Shown: positions 1-6,512, numbered from the stretch's first letter. The stretch: 7,698 nucleotides of DNA from Caulobacter sp. (GCA_014378155.1 JACMOF010000542.1:1-7698); one strand, 5' to 3'. Translations and numbers: made by a program. The notes: a model not told the origin generated them from the letters alone.

Positions 1-66
1 CATTTTTCGAGCGAAGTGGTTCCGGTTCGCGTGAAGAAAAATGCCTCAAAACAAAAGATTAGAGCT
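1..66. repeat. Alphaproteobacterial palindromic intergenic repeat, module 1
   Basis: Bases 1-8 (CATTTTTC) are the exact reverse complement of 36-43 (GAAAAATG), and inside them GCGAA at 11-15 pairs with TTCGC at 26-30, giving an imperfect hairpin over 1-43. An A-rich tail follows (TCAAAACAAAAGATTAGAGC, ending at 65). From memory, this pattern (GCGAAGTGG, then CCGGTTCGCG, then TCAAAACAAA and TAGAGC) occurs as a dispersed intergenic repeat in many alphaproteobacterial genomes; I could not search for it here. It is clearly more A/T-rich than the genes. It may begin left of the window. It could fold in RNA and act as a 3'-end or stability element for a gene outside the window, but that is inference. 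Confidence 0.6.
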
Positions 67-102
67 CACGGCCTGACGCAGTCAGGTCGGGAAATGCTCT
101 AG
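60..102. repeat. Palindromic repeat, module 2 (TAGAGC...GCTCTA)
   Basis: TAGAGC at 60-65 is the exact reverse complement of GCTCTA at 96-101. Between them lies a perfect small hairpin, CCTGAC (72-77) and GTCAGG (81-86) around a GCA loop. The result is a nested dyad of about 42 bp that directly abuts module 1 and shares its TAGAGC tail. The two modules together look like one compound mobile palindromic element sitting just upstream of the SGNH gene. It carries no coding capacity. Confidence 0.5.
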
Positions 103-131
103 CTACGGATACGAGCAAGTGGGACCCCTCG

Positions 132-1136
132 ATGACCTATGAGGCGCCGGACCAGCCGTCGATCAGCCCTGCCGCACGGGTGTCGCGACGCCTGGTCGTG
201 GTTGGCGAAAGGATTTGGACCGACAGGCTTCCTGGCGCGGTCCTGAACGCATGGGGCGCCGCCGTCCTGCCGCATGCGGCGGACCGTCTGCTGGCAGAGG
301 CCTGGATGGCGGCCTCGAAATGTCTCGCCGATCAACTGACGACCGACGATCGCTTCACCGCAGACCGCCTGGCCGAGGCGGTGCGTGCGGGCGCCATGCC
401 CTATGCGGTGGTCGGCGACAGCCACAGCCGTATCCTGGTGCGGCGCGCCCGGCGGGGGCGCCGGTGGCTGCTGCCGATCCACCGGCTGCTGACCGGCGCT
501 TCGGCGCGGGGGTTGAGTTCGACCGAGTCCCGGAGCGGGGCGGGCGAGCAGCTTGGTCGCGATATCGCGCCCCTGCTACGCGCCGCGCCGCGCATACTGC
601 TGATGTTCGGCCAGGTTGATGTGGAGTTCGTGCATCCCTATCGCCGATTTCGGGCTGGCCGCACGGCCTTCGACCCGATCGAACTGGCCGCCTTCCTTGA
701 CGAAACGGTCGAACGTTATGTCGACGCCCTGGCCCGGCGTATCGTCGCGGCCGATCGAGAGCGTATCGACCTAGTCTCGATCCTGCCCCCTGCGCTAAGC
801 GATTTGGCCTGGCGGCGCGGTTATCGCAACGCCCATATCGCCCAGCTGCACGGCGAGGCCGACGGGCGGATCGATCTGGCCGGCCTTGAGATTCCCGTCG
901 CGGCGGCTCGCGTGACCGCCCACGCCGATTTCAACACCCGGCTGGCCGCCGCCGCTCCGGCGCTGGGTTTTGGCTATCTGGACCTGTTCGCGCCGCTGAT
1001 GGCTGGGCCAATGGTGGATCCCGCCTTCCAGGGTCCGGCCGCTGGCCAAGATCACCATCTCGACTACCACGCCACGCGCGAGGTCGTGCTCGACCGGCTC
1101 TGGCCATGGCTGGGGCGCCAGGCCAAGGCCGGTTGA
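132..1136 (+). CDS. SGNH/GDSL-like hydrolase family protein, divergent
   Basis: The 334-residue product has no signal peptide or membrane segment that I can see. The SGNH signature is a GDSHS block at residues 95-99 after a beta strand (YAVV), with Ser97 as the expected nucleophile. A second strand and block, LLMFGQVDVEF (156-166), occupies the place of the family's Gly/Asn block. Near the C-terminus DHHLDYHAT (307-315) could supply the catalytic Asp/His, but the spacing is not the textbook DxxH. SGNH enzymes typically hydrolyse esters, often acetyl groups on glycans or lipids; the substrate here is unknown. About 90 residues precede the Ser block, longer than in minimal SGNH domains and mostly helical-looking. 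The ATG at 132 has GGGA seven bases upstream. The stop is 55 bp from the dioxygenase gene on the same strand. Family assignment is fairly safe; enzymatic activity is not proven. Confidence 0.68.
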   Translation: MTYEAPDQPSISPAARVSRRLVVVGERIWTDRLPGAVLNAWGAAVLPHAADRLLAEAWMAASKCLADQLTTDDRFTADRLAEAVRAGAMPYAVVGDSHSRILVRRARRGRRWLLPIHRLLTGASARGLSSTESRSGAGEQLGRDIAPLLRAAPRILLMFGQVDVEFVHPYRRFRAGRTAFDPIELAAFLDETVERYVDALARRIVAADRERIDLVSILPPALSDLAWRRGYRNAHIAQLHGEADGRIDLAGLEIPVAAARVTAHADFNTRLAAAAPALGFGYLDLFAPLMAGPMVDPAFQGPAAGQDHHLDYHATREVVLDRLWPWLGRQAKAG

Positions 1137-1162
1137 TCCGCCGTGGAGGCGTGGGCTATGAT
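1133..1162 (+). promoter_or_regulatory. Possible promoter of the dioxygenase gene
   Basis: TTGATC (1133-1138) and TATGAT (1157-1162) are separated by 18 bp and resemble sigma-70/73 -35 and -10 boxes. The -35 box overlaps the stop codon of the upstream hydrolase gene. Transcription would begin near 1169, giving a leader of about 20 bases before the ATG at 1192. The call rests on sequence resemblance only; read-through from the upstream gene is an equally good alternative. Confidence 0.35.
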
Positions 1163-1191
1163 TCCTGCGCCATCGGGTGGGGCCAATAGCG

Positions 1192-2094
1192 ATGCGTTTT
1201 GACGTCCAGCCTTCCACGCCTTGGGTCGAGACCGATCAGGTCGAGGCCTATCTCGACGCGGTCGGGGCGAACCCGGCGCAGCGCCGCTTCATGACCGACC
1301 TGCATCGCGACGGCGTGGCGATCATCGACCTGGGTGCGGAGGGCCCGGCCCTGTGCGACCGGGTCGTCGCGGAAACCCAGACCTTCTTCACCCCTGGTGT
1401 CCGGCGGGCCCAGGACGCCTGGCGGCGATCGCCGGCGGTGAGGGTGCTGTCCAATCTGCCGGTGATCGAGTCGATGCTGGCCCTGGCCTATGGCCGCGAG
1501 CCCTTCGCGTTTCAGACCCTGAACTTCCTGGTTGGCAGCGAGCAGCACGCCCATGCCGACGCGGTGCACTTTCACAGCGAGCCACAACGCTTCATGTGCG
1601 GGGTGTGGTTCGCGCTGGAAGACGTCCAGGCCGACGCCGGGCCACTGTTCTACCACCTGGGCAGCCACAAGCGGCCGGTCTTCGGCATGCGCGAGGCCGG
1701 GGTCACGGATCGCGCCCCGGCGGCGGGTGACTACGAGACCTTCTACGTACCCGCCTTCGCGCGGGAACTGGAAAGCGCGCCGACCGTGGCTTTGCTGAAA
1801 AAGGGCCAGGCCCTGGTCTGGACGGCCAATGTGGCGCATGGCGGTACGGCGATCACCCGCGAGGGCGCGACCCGCCGCTCGCTGGTCACCCACTATTATT
1901 TCGAGAACTGCCTCTACTACACGCCGATGTACTCCTCGCCGGAGGAGGGGCGGTTTCATCTGCGCCTGCCCGCCAACCTCAAGACCGGCGGTTGGGTCTG
2001 GCCCCGGCGTGACGGCAAGCGGGCGCGGCTGAAGCTCAGGACCGTCGCCAGCGCCCTGAAGGAAGCCGTCCTGCGCGCCGTCCACGTCGCCTAG
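1192..2094 (+). CDS. Phytanoyl-CoA dioxygenase (PhyH) family Fe(II)/2-oxoglutarate oxygenase
   Basis: The 300-residue soluble protein has the PhyH-type double-stranded beta-helix signature. The iron-binding HxD is His121-Ala-Asp123 within HADAVHF, the distal His is His216 in NVAHGG, and Arg228/Arg229 in TRRSLVTHYYF, twelve to thirteen residues later, is the expected 2-oxoglutarate carboxylate ligand. The stretch RFMCGVWFALEDV...GPLFYHLGSHK (133-160) is typical of bacterial PhyH relatives. The family hydroxylates varied small molecules with O2 and 2-oxoglutarate; nothing in the sequence fixes the substrate here. A GTG at 1177 is in frame and would add five residues. I prefer the ATG at 1192 because G-rich GGGTGGGG lies about 8 bases before it. 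The gene follows the SGNH-like gene by 55 bp and precedes fabI by 72 bp. All metal and co-substrate residues are present, so it should be active. Confidence 0.82.
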   Translation: MRFDVQPSTPWVETDQVEAYLDAVGANPAQRRFMTDLHRDGVAIIDLGAEGPALCDRVVAETQTFFTPGVRRAQDAWRRSPAVRVLSNLPVIESMLALAYGREPFAFQTLNFLVGSEQHAHADAVHFHSEPQRFMCGVWFALEDVQADAGPLFYHLGSHKRPVFGMREAGVTDRAPAAGDYETFYVPAFARELESAPTVALLKKGQALVWTANVAHGGTAITREGATRRSLVTHYYFENCLYYTPMYSSPEEGRFHLRLPANLKTGGWVWPRRDGKRARLKLRTVASALKEAVLRAVHVA

Positions 2095-2128
2095 AGCCCT
2101 GCCGGGGTTCCTCCGCGCGGTGGGTCCT

Positions 2129-2159
2129 GCTAGCTAGCGGGTCAAGGATTCCTGGAGAG
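2129..2159 (+). promoter_or_regulatory. fabI leader: palindrome and ribosome binding site
   Basis: The 72-bp gap before fabI holds a perfect 10-bp palindrome GCTAGCTAGC (2129-2138), a GATTC methylation-type site (2147-2151), and GGAGAG (2154-2159) seven bases before the ATG at 2167. The Shine-Dalgarno match supports that start over the in-frame ATG at 2203. The palindrome could be an operator or part of a GCTA-type -10 box, but no convincing -35 box accompanies it, so the promoter itself is not assigned. Confidence 0.4.
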
Positions 2160-2166
2160 CCAACCG

Positions 2167-2982
2167 ATGGCCGACGAATACGCATTCCCCAAGGGCGAGC
2201 TAATGGCGGGCAAGAAGGGCCTGGTCATGGGCGTGGCCAACCACAACTCCATCGCCTGGGGCATCGCCTCGCAGCTCGCCGCCCAGGGCGCCGAAATGAT
2301 CTTCACCTATCAGGGCGAAGCCCTGGAGCGCCGCGTGCGGCCGCTGGCCGAGAGCATCGGCGTCACTACCCTAATCCCGGCCGACGTCACCGACGACGCC
2401 TCGATGGACGCGGCCTTCGCGGCGATCGAGGAGAAGTTCGGGACGATCGACTTCGTCGTCCACTCGGTGGCCTTCGCCAACAAGGACGAGCTGAAGGGCT
2501 CGTTCGTCGACAACACCACCCGCGAGGGTTTCCTGCTGGCCCTGAACATCTCGGCCTTCAGCTTCGTCGACGTCGCCAAGCGCGCGGCCAAGATCATGCC
2601 GAACGGCGGGTCGCTGATCACCATGACCTATCTGGGCTCTGAGCGGACCATCCCGAACTACAACACCATGGGCGTGGCCAAGGCCGCCCTGGAAGCGGCG
2701 ACCCGCTATATTGCCCGCGACCTGGGCCCCAAGGGCATCCGCTGCAACGCCATCTCGGCCGGCGCCATGCGCACTCTGGCCCTGGCGGGCATTGCCGGCG
2801 GCCGCGGCATGATCGCCCAGGGCCGGGCGTTCAGCGCCATGAAGGAAGACACCTCGATGGAGGGCGTCGCCGGCGCGGCCCTGTGGCTGGTGTCAGATCT
2901 GGGTCGCTCCACCACAGGCGAGGTGGTTCACGTCGATGCGGGCTTCCACATGATGGGCATGCCCGACGAGGCCGAGGCCTAG
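2167..2982 (+). CDS. fabI: Enoyl-[acyl-carrier-protein] reductase (NADH), FabI
   Basis: This enzyme performs the last step of each cycle of type II fatty acid elongation in the cytoplasm, reducing trans-2-enoyl-ACP with NAD(P)H. The 271 residues form one SDR Rossmann domain. The FabI-type cofactor motif GVANHNSIAWGIA is at 22-34, and VTDDASMD near 74-81 and HSVAFANK at 99-106 line the nucleotide site. The catalytic set is Tyr155 (TYLG), Tyr165 and Lys172 in the FabI-specific YxxxxxxK arrangement rather than the SDR YxxxK. The substrate loop AGAMRTLA is at 198-205. FabI is the target of triclosan-type inhibitors. The start at 2167 has a good ribosome binding site and adds about 12 residues to the usual MAGKKG N-terminus. 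A strong terminator follows directly, so fabI ends its transcription unit. Confidence 0.96.
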   Translation: MADEYAFPKGELMAGKKGLVMGVANHNSIAWGIASQLAAQGAEMIFTYQGEALERRVRPLAESIGVTTLIPADVTDDASMDAAFAAIEEKFGTIDFVVHSVAFANKDELKGSFVDNTTREGFLLALNISAFSFVDVAKRAAKIMPNGGSLITMTYLGSERTIPNYNTMGVAKAALEAATRYIARDLGPKGIRCNAISAGAMRTLALAGIAGGRGMIAQGRAFSAMKEDTSMEGVAGAALWLVSDLGRSTTGEVVHVDAGFHMMGMPDEAEA

Positions 2983-2989
2983 GACAACG

Positions 2990-3021
2990 GGCCCTCGCCG
3001 GTCGGGCGGGGGCCTTTGCTT
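2990..3021 (+). terminator. Rho-independent terminator after fabI
   Basis: The stem pairs GGCCCTCGCC (2990-2999) with GGCGGGGGCC (3005-3014), ten pairs including one G-T wobble, around the five-base loop GGTCG, followed by TTTGCTT. It begins 7 bp after the fabI stop. The tail runs into the convergent tetR stop codon (3020-3022). Read on the minus strand the same hairpin sits just after tetR but lacks a U-run, so termination in that direction is less certain. Confidence 0.85.
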
Positions 3022-3628
3022 ATCGAGCATAGGCCCGCATGAAGCGCCTCGCCGCCTCGGCTGCGAGGGCCGCGAACGCCTCGGTGGTGTTTTCGGACGG
3101 CAGGCCCAGCAGGCTGCGCAGCTGGTGGTGGCTCATGACCATGCCGCCAAAGAATTCGCCCGCCTGTTCAGGGTCAGGCACGTCCATCCTGCCCAGGCGG
3201 TTTTCCGCGTCCAGGAACGCCGCCAGCTGCCGACGGGTCTGGCGGGGGCCGGCCTCGAACACCTCGCGCGCCACGTCGGGCATTTCGACGGCGCCCTGGA
3301 TCACCACGCGCATGATGGCGTAGCTCTTGCTGGTCGCCACCGTCTCCAGCATCGAACGAGCGAAGGCCTCCAGGGCCTCGCGCGGATTGTCGATGGCGCC
3401 GGGATCGCGTAGCGGGGCGGTGATCACCGCCACCCGCCGGGCCATAAGGGCGCGCACCAGCTCGGCCTTCGAGCCATAGTGGTTATAGACGGTCTGTTTG
3501 GAGACCCCCGCCAGCTTGGCGATGGCCTCCATCGGCGCGCCCAGGCCACGTTGACCGATCACCTCGACGGCGGCGTCGAGAATGGCCTCGGTCTTGGCGA
3601 CGTCGATCTGTCCCGCAACTCTAGGCAT
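3020..3628 (-). CDS. TetR/AcrR family transcriptional repressor of the efflux operon
   Basis: The 202-residue protein starts MPRVAGQIDV and has a TetR-type N-terminal DNA-binding domain. The helix-turn-helix is at about residues 31-52 (PMEAIAKLAGVSKQTVYNHY), followed by the usual GSKAELVRALM helix. The remaining residues (about 75-200) are the helical ligand-binding and dimerisation domain, resembling the AefR-like TetR C-terminal class. The reading frame stays open to 3724 inside the permease gene. I chose the ATG at 3628 because GAGAG lies six bases upstream, the protein then has a normal TetR length, and the start falls 17 bp after the permease stop. It is the third gene of the pump operon, so it probably represses its own operon through dyads near 6396-6452 and is released by a pump substrate. 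Family is certain; target and ligand are inferred. Confidence 0.92.
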   Translation of the reverse strand: MPRVAGQIDVAKTEAILDAAVEVIGQRGLGAPMEAIAKLAGVSKQTVYNHYGSKAELVRALMARRVAVITAPLRDPGAIDNPREALEAFARSMLETVATSKSYAIMRVVIQGAVEMPDVAREVFEAGPRQTRRQLAAFLDAENRLGRMDVPDPEQAGEFFGGMVMSHHQLRSLLGLPSENTTEAFAALAAEAARRFMRAYAR

Positions 3629-3645
3629 TGGCGACTCTCGACATG

Positions 3646-5235
3646 TCAGTGCGCGTCCGAGGGCGGGGGTGGGGCGTTCTTGGCCGGCTTGGCCAGCAAC
3701 GACACCACTGCGGCGATGAAACAACCATAGGCTAGCAAGGTGAAACTATCACCGAAGGCCAGCACCGTGGCCTGCTGCTGAAGCATGCCGCCAATCGCCT
3801 TGCGGGTTGCCCCATCCGGGTCGGAAACGCCAAGCTGCGCCATCCGCGCGGCCAGACCTTCCATCATGCTGGCCATCCGCGGGTTGCCCTGGCTGACCAG
3901 GTCCGACAGGCCCATGTAGTAGAGGGCCGTCTGGTTGGTGATCGCCGTGGCCAGCAGGGCCAGGCCTACGGCGCCGCCGGTGTTGCGCGCCAGGTTCACC
4001 AGGCCGGAGGCGTTCTTGACCATGTTCTGGGGCAGGGTGCTCATGGTCACCTGCTGGGTGGCGATCATGGCGATCATCACACCCACGCCGCGACAGGCCT
4101 GCACCCCGGCGAACTCCCAGAAGCCCCAGTCCTTGGTCACGCCATGGGCCATGTACATGCCGAAGCCAGCCAGCATGAAGCCGATGAACATCGGGATGCG
4201 CGGGTCCATCTCGCGCACCAGCCGCCCGGCGATAGGTCCGGTGGCGAACATCGACAGGCCCGAGACCACCATGGTCGTGCCGACCTCCGACGCCGAATAA
4301 TGCCGCACCCGGCCCAGGAACTGCGGCAGCAGGAAGGTGCCGCCGAACAGGCTGGCCCCCGACACCGCCGTCATGGCCACGCCGATCGTGAAATTACGAT
4401 TGGCGAACGCCCGCAGCTCGACGATCGGATTGCGATAGGTCAGCGACCGCCAGACGAAGGTCACGCCAGTGATGACGGCCACCACGGTCAAGGCCAGTAT
4501 GCCGCTGTCCTCGAACCAGCCGTCCTTTGAGCCTTCCTCCAGAACAAACTGCATGCTCATCAGGAAGGCGGCCATCACCGCCAGGCCAAACCAGTCGAAG
4601 CCCTTGGACAGGCTGGGATCGCCCTTGTCGAACTGGCCCCAGCGCGCCACGCCGAACAGCACGATGACGCCGATCGGCGCATTGATGAAGAACAGCCAGC
4701 GCCAGGAGAGCCACTCGGTCAGGTGACCGCCCAGGGTCGGGCCGACGGTCGGCGCCAGGGTGACGATCAGGCCCATGATCACACTGGCGGTGATCCGCTT
4801 CTCGGGCGGGAAGGCGGTAAAGGCCACGGCGAACACGGTGGGGATCATCGCCCCGCCGATGAAGCCCTGCAGGGCCCGGGTCAGGATCATCATGTCGATC
4901 GACGAGCTAAGGCCCGTCAGCACGCTCATGACCATGAAGCCGGTGCACGAGATCAGATAGACTCGCTGGGTGCCCCACAGCCGCGACAGGTACCCCGACA
5001 GCGGGATCATCACGACCTCGGGGATCAGATAGGCGGTCTGGATCCAGCTGACCTGGTCGGCGCTGGCGCCCACCCCGGCCTGGATCTGCGGCAGCGAGGC
5101 CGCGACGATCTGGATGTCGAGGATGGCCATGAACTGGCCAATGACCATGGCCCCGAAGCCAAGCATCAGCTTGCCCCAATCCACCTCGGGGGCGGGTTTG
5201 GGAATGGGAGAGGCGGGAAGGGCGGCGTCGGCCAT
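3646..5235 (-). CDS. DHA2-family MFS multidrug efflux permease, EmrB-like
   Basis: The 529-residue inner-membrane protein has roughly 14 hydrophobic segments, the DHA2 (drug:H+ antiporter-2) layout. Diagnostic stretches are the first-helix motif with LDIQIVAASLPQI (39-51), loop 2-3 motif A-like GYLSRLWGTQR (81-91), LTRALQGFIGGAMIP (118-132), and motif C APTVGPTLGG (161-170) followed by SWRWLFFINAPIG (177-189), which is characteristic of EmrB relatives. It should export hydrophobic toxic compounds using the proton gradient, together with the membrane-fusion protein encoded 24 bp upstream and an outer-membrane channel encoded elsewhere. The ATG at 5235 has only a weak GGAA-like ribosome binding site, so translation may depend on coupling to the upstream gene. 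The C-terminus ends in a short Pro-rich tail (APPPPSDAH). The gene is intact. Substrate cannot be deduced. Confidence 0.95.
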   Translation of the reverse strand: MADAALPASPIPKPAPEVDWGKLMLGFGAMVIGQFMAILDIQIVAASLPQIQAGVGASADQVSWIQTAYLIPEVVMIPLSGYLSRLWGTQRVYLISCTGFMVMSVLTGLSSSIDMMILTRALQGFIGGAMIPTVFAVAFTAFPPEKRITASVIMGLIVTLAPTVGPTLGGHLTEWLSWRWLFFINAPIGVIVLFGVARWGQFDKGDPSLSKGFDWFGLAVMAAFLMSMQFVLEEGSKDGWFEDSGILALTVVAVITGVTFVWRSLTYRNPIVELRAFANRNFTIGVAMTAVSGASLFGGTFLLPQFLGRVRHYSASEVGTTMVVSGLSMFATGPIAGRLVREMDPRIPMFIGFMLAGFGMYMAHGVTKDWGFWEFAGVQACRGVGVMIAMIATQQVTMSTLPQNMVKNASGLVNLARNTGGAVGLALLATAITNQTALYYMGLSDLVSQGNPRMASMMEGLAARMAQLGVSDPDGATRKAIGGMLQQQATVLAFGDSFTLLAYGCFIAAVVSLLAKPAKNAPPPPSDAH

Positions 5236-5239
5236 GTCT

Positions 5240-5267
5240 GGGTTCCGAACCCGGACGCGCTAGCGCG
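5240..5267. repeat. Paired palindromes between adaptor and permease genes
   Basis: The 24-bp junction carries two adjacent dyads. GGGTTC-C-GAACCC occupies 5240-5252, just before the permease start codon. A perfect 12-bp palindrome CGCGCTAGCGCG occupies 5256-5267 and contains the adaptor's TAG stop. In mRNA they could form small hairpins at the ribosome binding site and set relative translation of adaptor and permease. Neither has a U-run, so they are not terminators. Confidence 0.4.
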
Positions 5268-6363
5268 CCACGCCCTGCTGGGCCAGGCGCGGGGCCGGTT
5301 GGCCGGCCTCGGCGAAGGACGGGCCCGAACGGTCGCGCACGTCAACCTTGACGTCGACCGACAGACCAGGCCGCAGGGCCGAGCCCAGGATGGACTTCTC
5401 GACCACGATCTTCACCGGCAGGCGCTGGGTGATCTTGGTGAAATTGCCCACGGCGTTCTCGACCGGGATCAGGGCGAACTCCTGGCCGGTGGCCGGGGCG
5501 AAGCTGTCCAACTTGCCGTGGATCACCTGCTTGCCGAAGGCGTCGGCCTTGATCTCGACCGGCTGGCCGACCCGCAGGCGCGAGACCTGGGTCTCCTTGA
5601 AGTTGGCGACGATATAGCCTTGGCCGACCGGCACGATCGACATCAGGGCCACGCCGGGCTGAACAAGCTGGCCTGGCCGCACCGACCGGGCGCCGACCAC
5701 GCCGGCCACGGGCGCGCGGACCACCGCGCGGCCCAGGTCGATGCGGGCGGAGGCGACGGCGGCGCGGGCGGGGGGCGCCTGGGCCACGGTCTGGGCGCGG
5801 GCCGAACCTAGCGACTGGGCCGAGCGGCGCTCGGCCTCCAGCGCCGCCTGGGCGCTCTGAACGGCTGCCCCGGCTTGGGCGGAGCTGGCCTGGGTGGTCT
5901 GGACCTTCTGGGTCGAGACCCAGCCCTGCTTGGCCAGCACGTTGTAGCGGTCAAGGTCGGCCTTGGCGCGGCTGGCGTCGGCCTGGGCGCTGGCCACGCC
6001 GGCGGCGCGCTGGGCGATCATCGCCTGTTCCAGGGCGGCCTTGTCATCGACGCCGGTGATGGCCGCTTCCAGTCCTTCGGCATTGGCGACGGCCTGATCG
6101 AGGCGGGCTTGCAGGGTGGCGGTGTCGATACGGGCCACGACCTGGCCGGCCTCGACCCGTTGGTTGTCGGCCACCAGCACCTCGGCCACGTAGCCCGAGA
6201 CTTGCGGGCTCACCTGCACGGTGTCGGCCTGGACGAAGGCGTTGTCGGTGGTCTCGTAGCGCTGCTTGTCGACGAACCACAACCCGCCGCCGATGATCAG
6301 CGCCACGGCGGCGATCCCGCCGACGACCAGGGGAATAAGCTTCTTGTTCGACGCGGCGGCCAT
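5260..6363 (-). CDS. HlyD/EmrA-family periplasmic adaptor (membrane fusion protein)
   Basis: The 367-residue protein links the inner-membrane permease to an outer-membrane channel. It has a short cytoplasmic N-terminus, one transmembrane anchor (about residues 9-30, LIPLVVGGIAAVALIIGGGL), then YETTDNAFVQAD, typical of EmrA. The two lipoyl/barrel-sandwich halves are at about 51-80 (VSPQVSGYVAEVLVADNQRV and on) and 216-245 (RAPVAGVVG...RPGQLVQPG). Between them (about 85-212) is an Ala/Gln-rich helical hairpin. The beta-barrel region follows (IVANFKETQVSRLRVGQPVEI, 251-271), and DSFAPATGQEFALIPVENAVGNFTKITQRLPVKI, 286-319, is strongly EmrA-like. It is the first gene of the operon; no TolC-type gene lies in this window. 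The ATG at 6363 has GGGA eight bases upstream. Complete gene, family certain. Confidence 0.94.
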   Translation of the reverse strand: MAAASNKKLIPLVVGGIAAVALIIGGGLWFVDKQRYETTDNAFVQADTVQVSPQVSGYVAEVLVADNQRVEAGQVVARIDTATLQARLDQAVANAEGLEAAITGVDDKAALEQAMIAQRAAGVASAQADASRAKADLDRYNVLAKQGWVSTQKVQTTQASSAQAGAAVQSAQAALEAERRSAQSLGSARAQTVAQAPPARAAVASARIDLGRAVVRAPVAGVVGARSVRPGQLVQPGVALMSIVPVGQGYIVANFKETQVSRLRVGQPVEIKADAFGKQVIHGKLDSFAPATGQEFALIPVENAVGNFTKITQRLPVKIVVEKSILGSALRPGLSVDVKVDVRDRSGPSFAEAGQPAPRLAQQGVAR

Positions 6364-6395
6364 GGTCCAAATCCCGAAACAATCGGATGATCGAG

Positions 6396-6417
6396 GGTGG
6401 CGATATATCGAGCCACC
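6396..6417. promoter_or_regulatory. Dyad in the pump operon leader (candidate operator)
   Basis: GGTGGC (6396-6401) and GCCACC (6412-6417) are exact inverted copies around a 10-bp centre that is itself nearly self-complementary (CGATATATCG at 6401-6410 is a palindrome). It lies 33-54 bp before the adaptor start codon, downstream of the proposed promoter. It may be an operator for the operon's TetR protein, or a hairpin in the mRNA leader. Confidence 0.45.
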
Positions 6418-6430
6418 GCCCTCAGCAAGG

Positions 6431-6460
6431 GATAAATGGACGCACCCGTCCAGAAATCAA
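6431..6460 (-). promoter_or_regulatory. Probable efflux operon promoter with dyad in the spacer
   Basis: On the minus strand TTGATT (6460-6455) and ATTTAT (6437-6432) form -35 and -10 boxes with a 17-bp spacer. The spacer is almost filled by a 16-bp inverted repeat, TGGACG-N4-CGTCCA (6437-6452). A dyad of this size in this position is the classic layout for a TetR-type repressor that blocks RNA polymerase. Transcription would begin near 6425, leaving a leader of about 60 bases. The boxes are judged by resemblance only. Confidence 0.48.
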
Positions 6461-6484
6461 CCCCACGCTGATCGATGTTCACGG

Positions 6485-6512
6485 ATCGCCAAGAGCGGGC
6501 CTTGGCCGCGAT
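6485..6512. promoter_or_regulatory. Third dyad upstream of the pump promoter
   Basis: GCCAAG (6488-6493) and CTTGGC (6501-6506) are exact inverted copies around a 7-bp spacer. The symmetry extends imperfectly to ATCG (6485-6488) and CGAT (6509-6512), with two unmatched bases on the right. It lies upstream of the proposed -35 box and between the divergent pump and small-ORF genes, so it could serve either. No regulator can be assigned. Confidence 0.3.

Noticed and set aside
1156..2085. Minus-strand open frame (309 codons) opposite the dioxygenase gene
   Set aside because: The opposite strand encodes a complete PhyH protein with all metal ligands; the antisense product is low-complexity and has no family features.
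3629..3724. Upstream extension of tetR into the permease gene (extra 32 residues)
   Set aside because: It would overlap the permease coding region by 79 bp, adds a sequence unlike TetR N-termini, and the ATG at 3628 has a better ribosome binding site.
2167..5235. A possible antibiotic-resistance unit formed by fabI (triclosan target) and the neighbouring efflux pump
   Set aside because: They are convergent, separated by a strong terminator, and fabI is a normal housekeeping version; adjacency alone gives no functional link.
4723..5811. Long plus-strand open frame (362 codons) opposite the permease and adaptor genes
   Set aside because: It is extremely rich in Gly, Asp, His, Arg and Gln with no recognisable domain, spans two genuine genes on the other strand, and is what GC-rich antisense frames usually look like.
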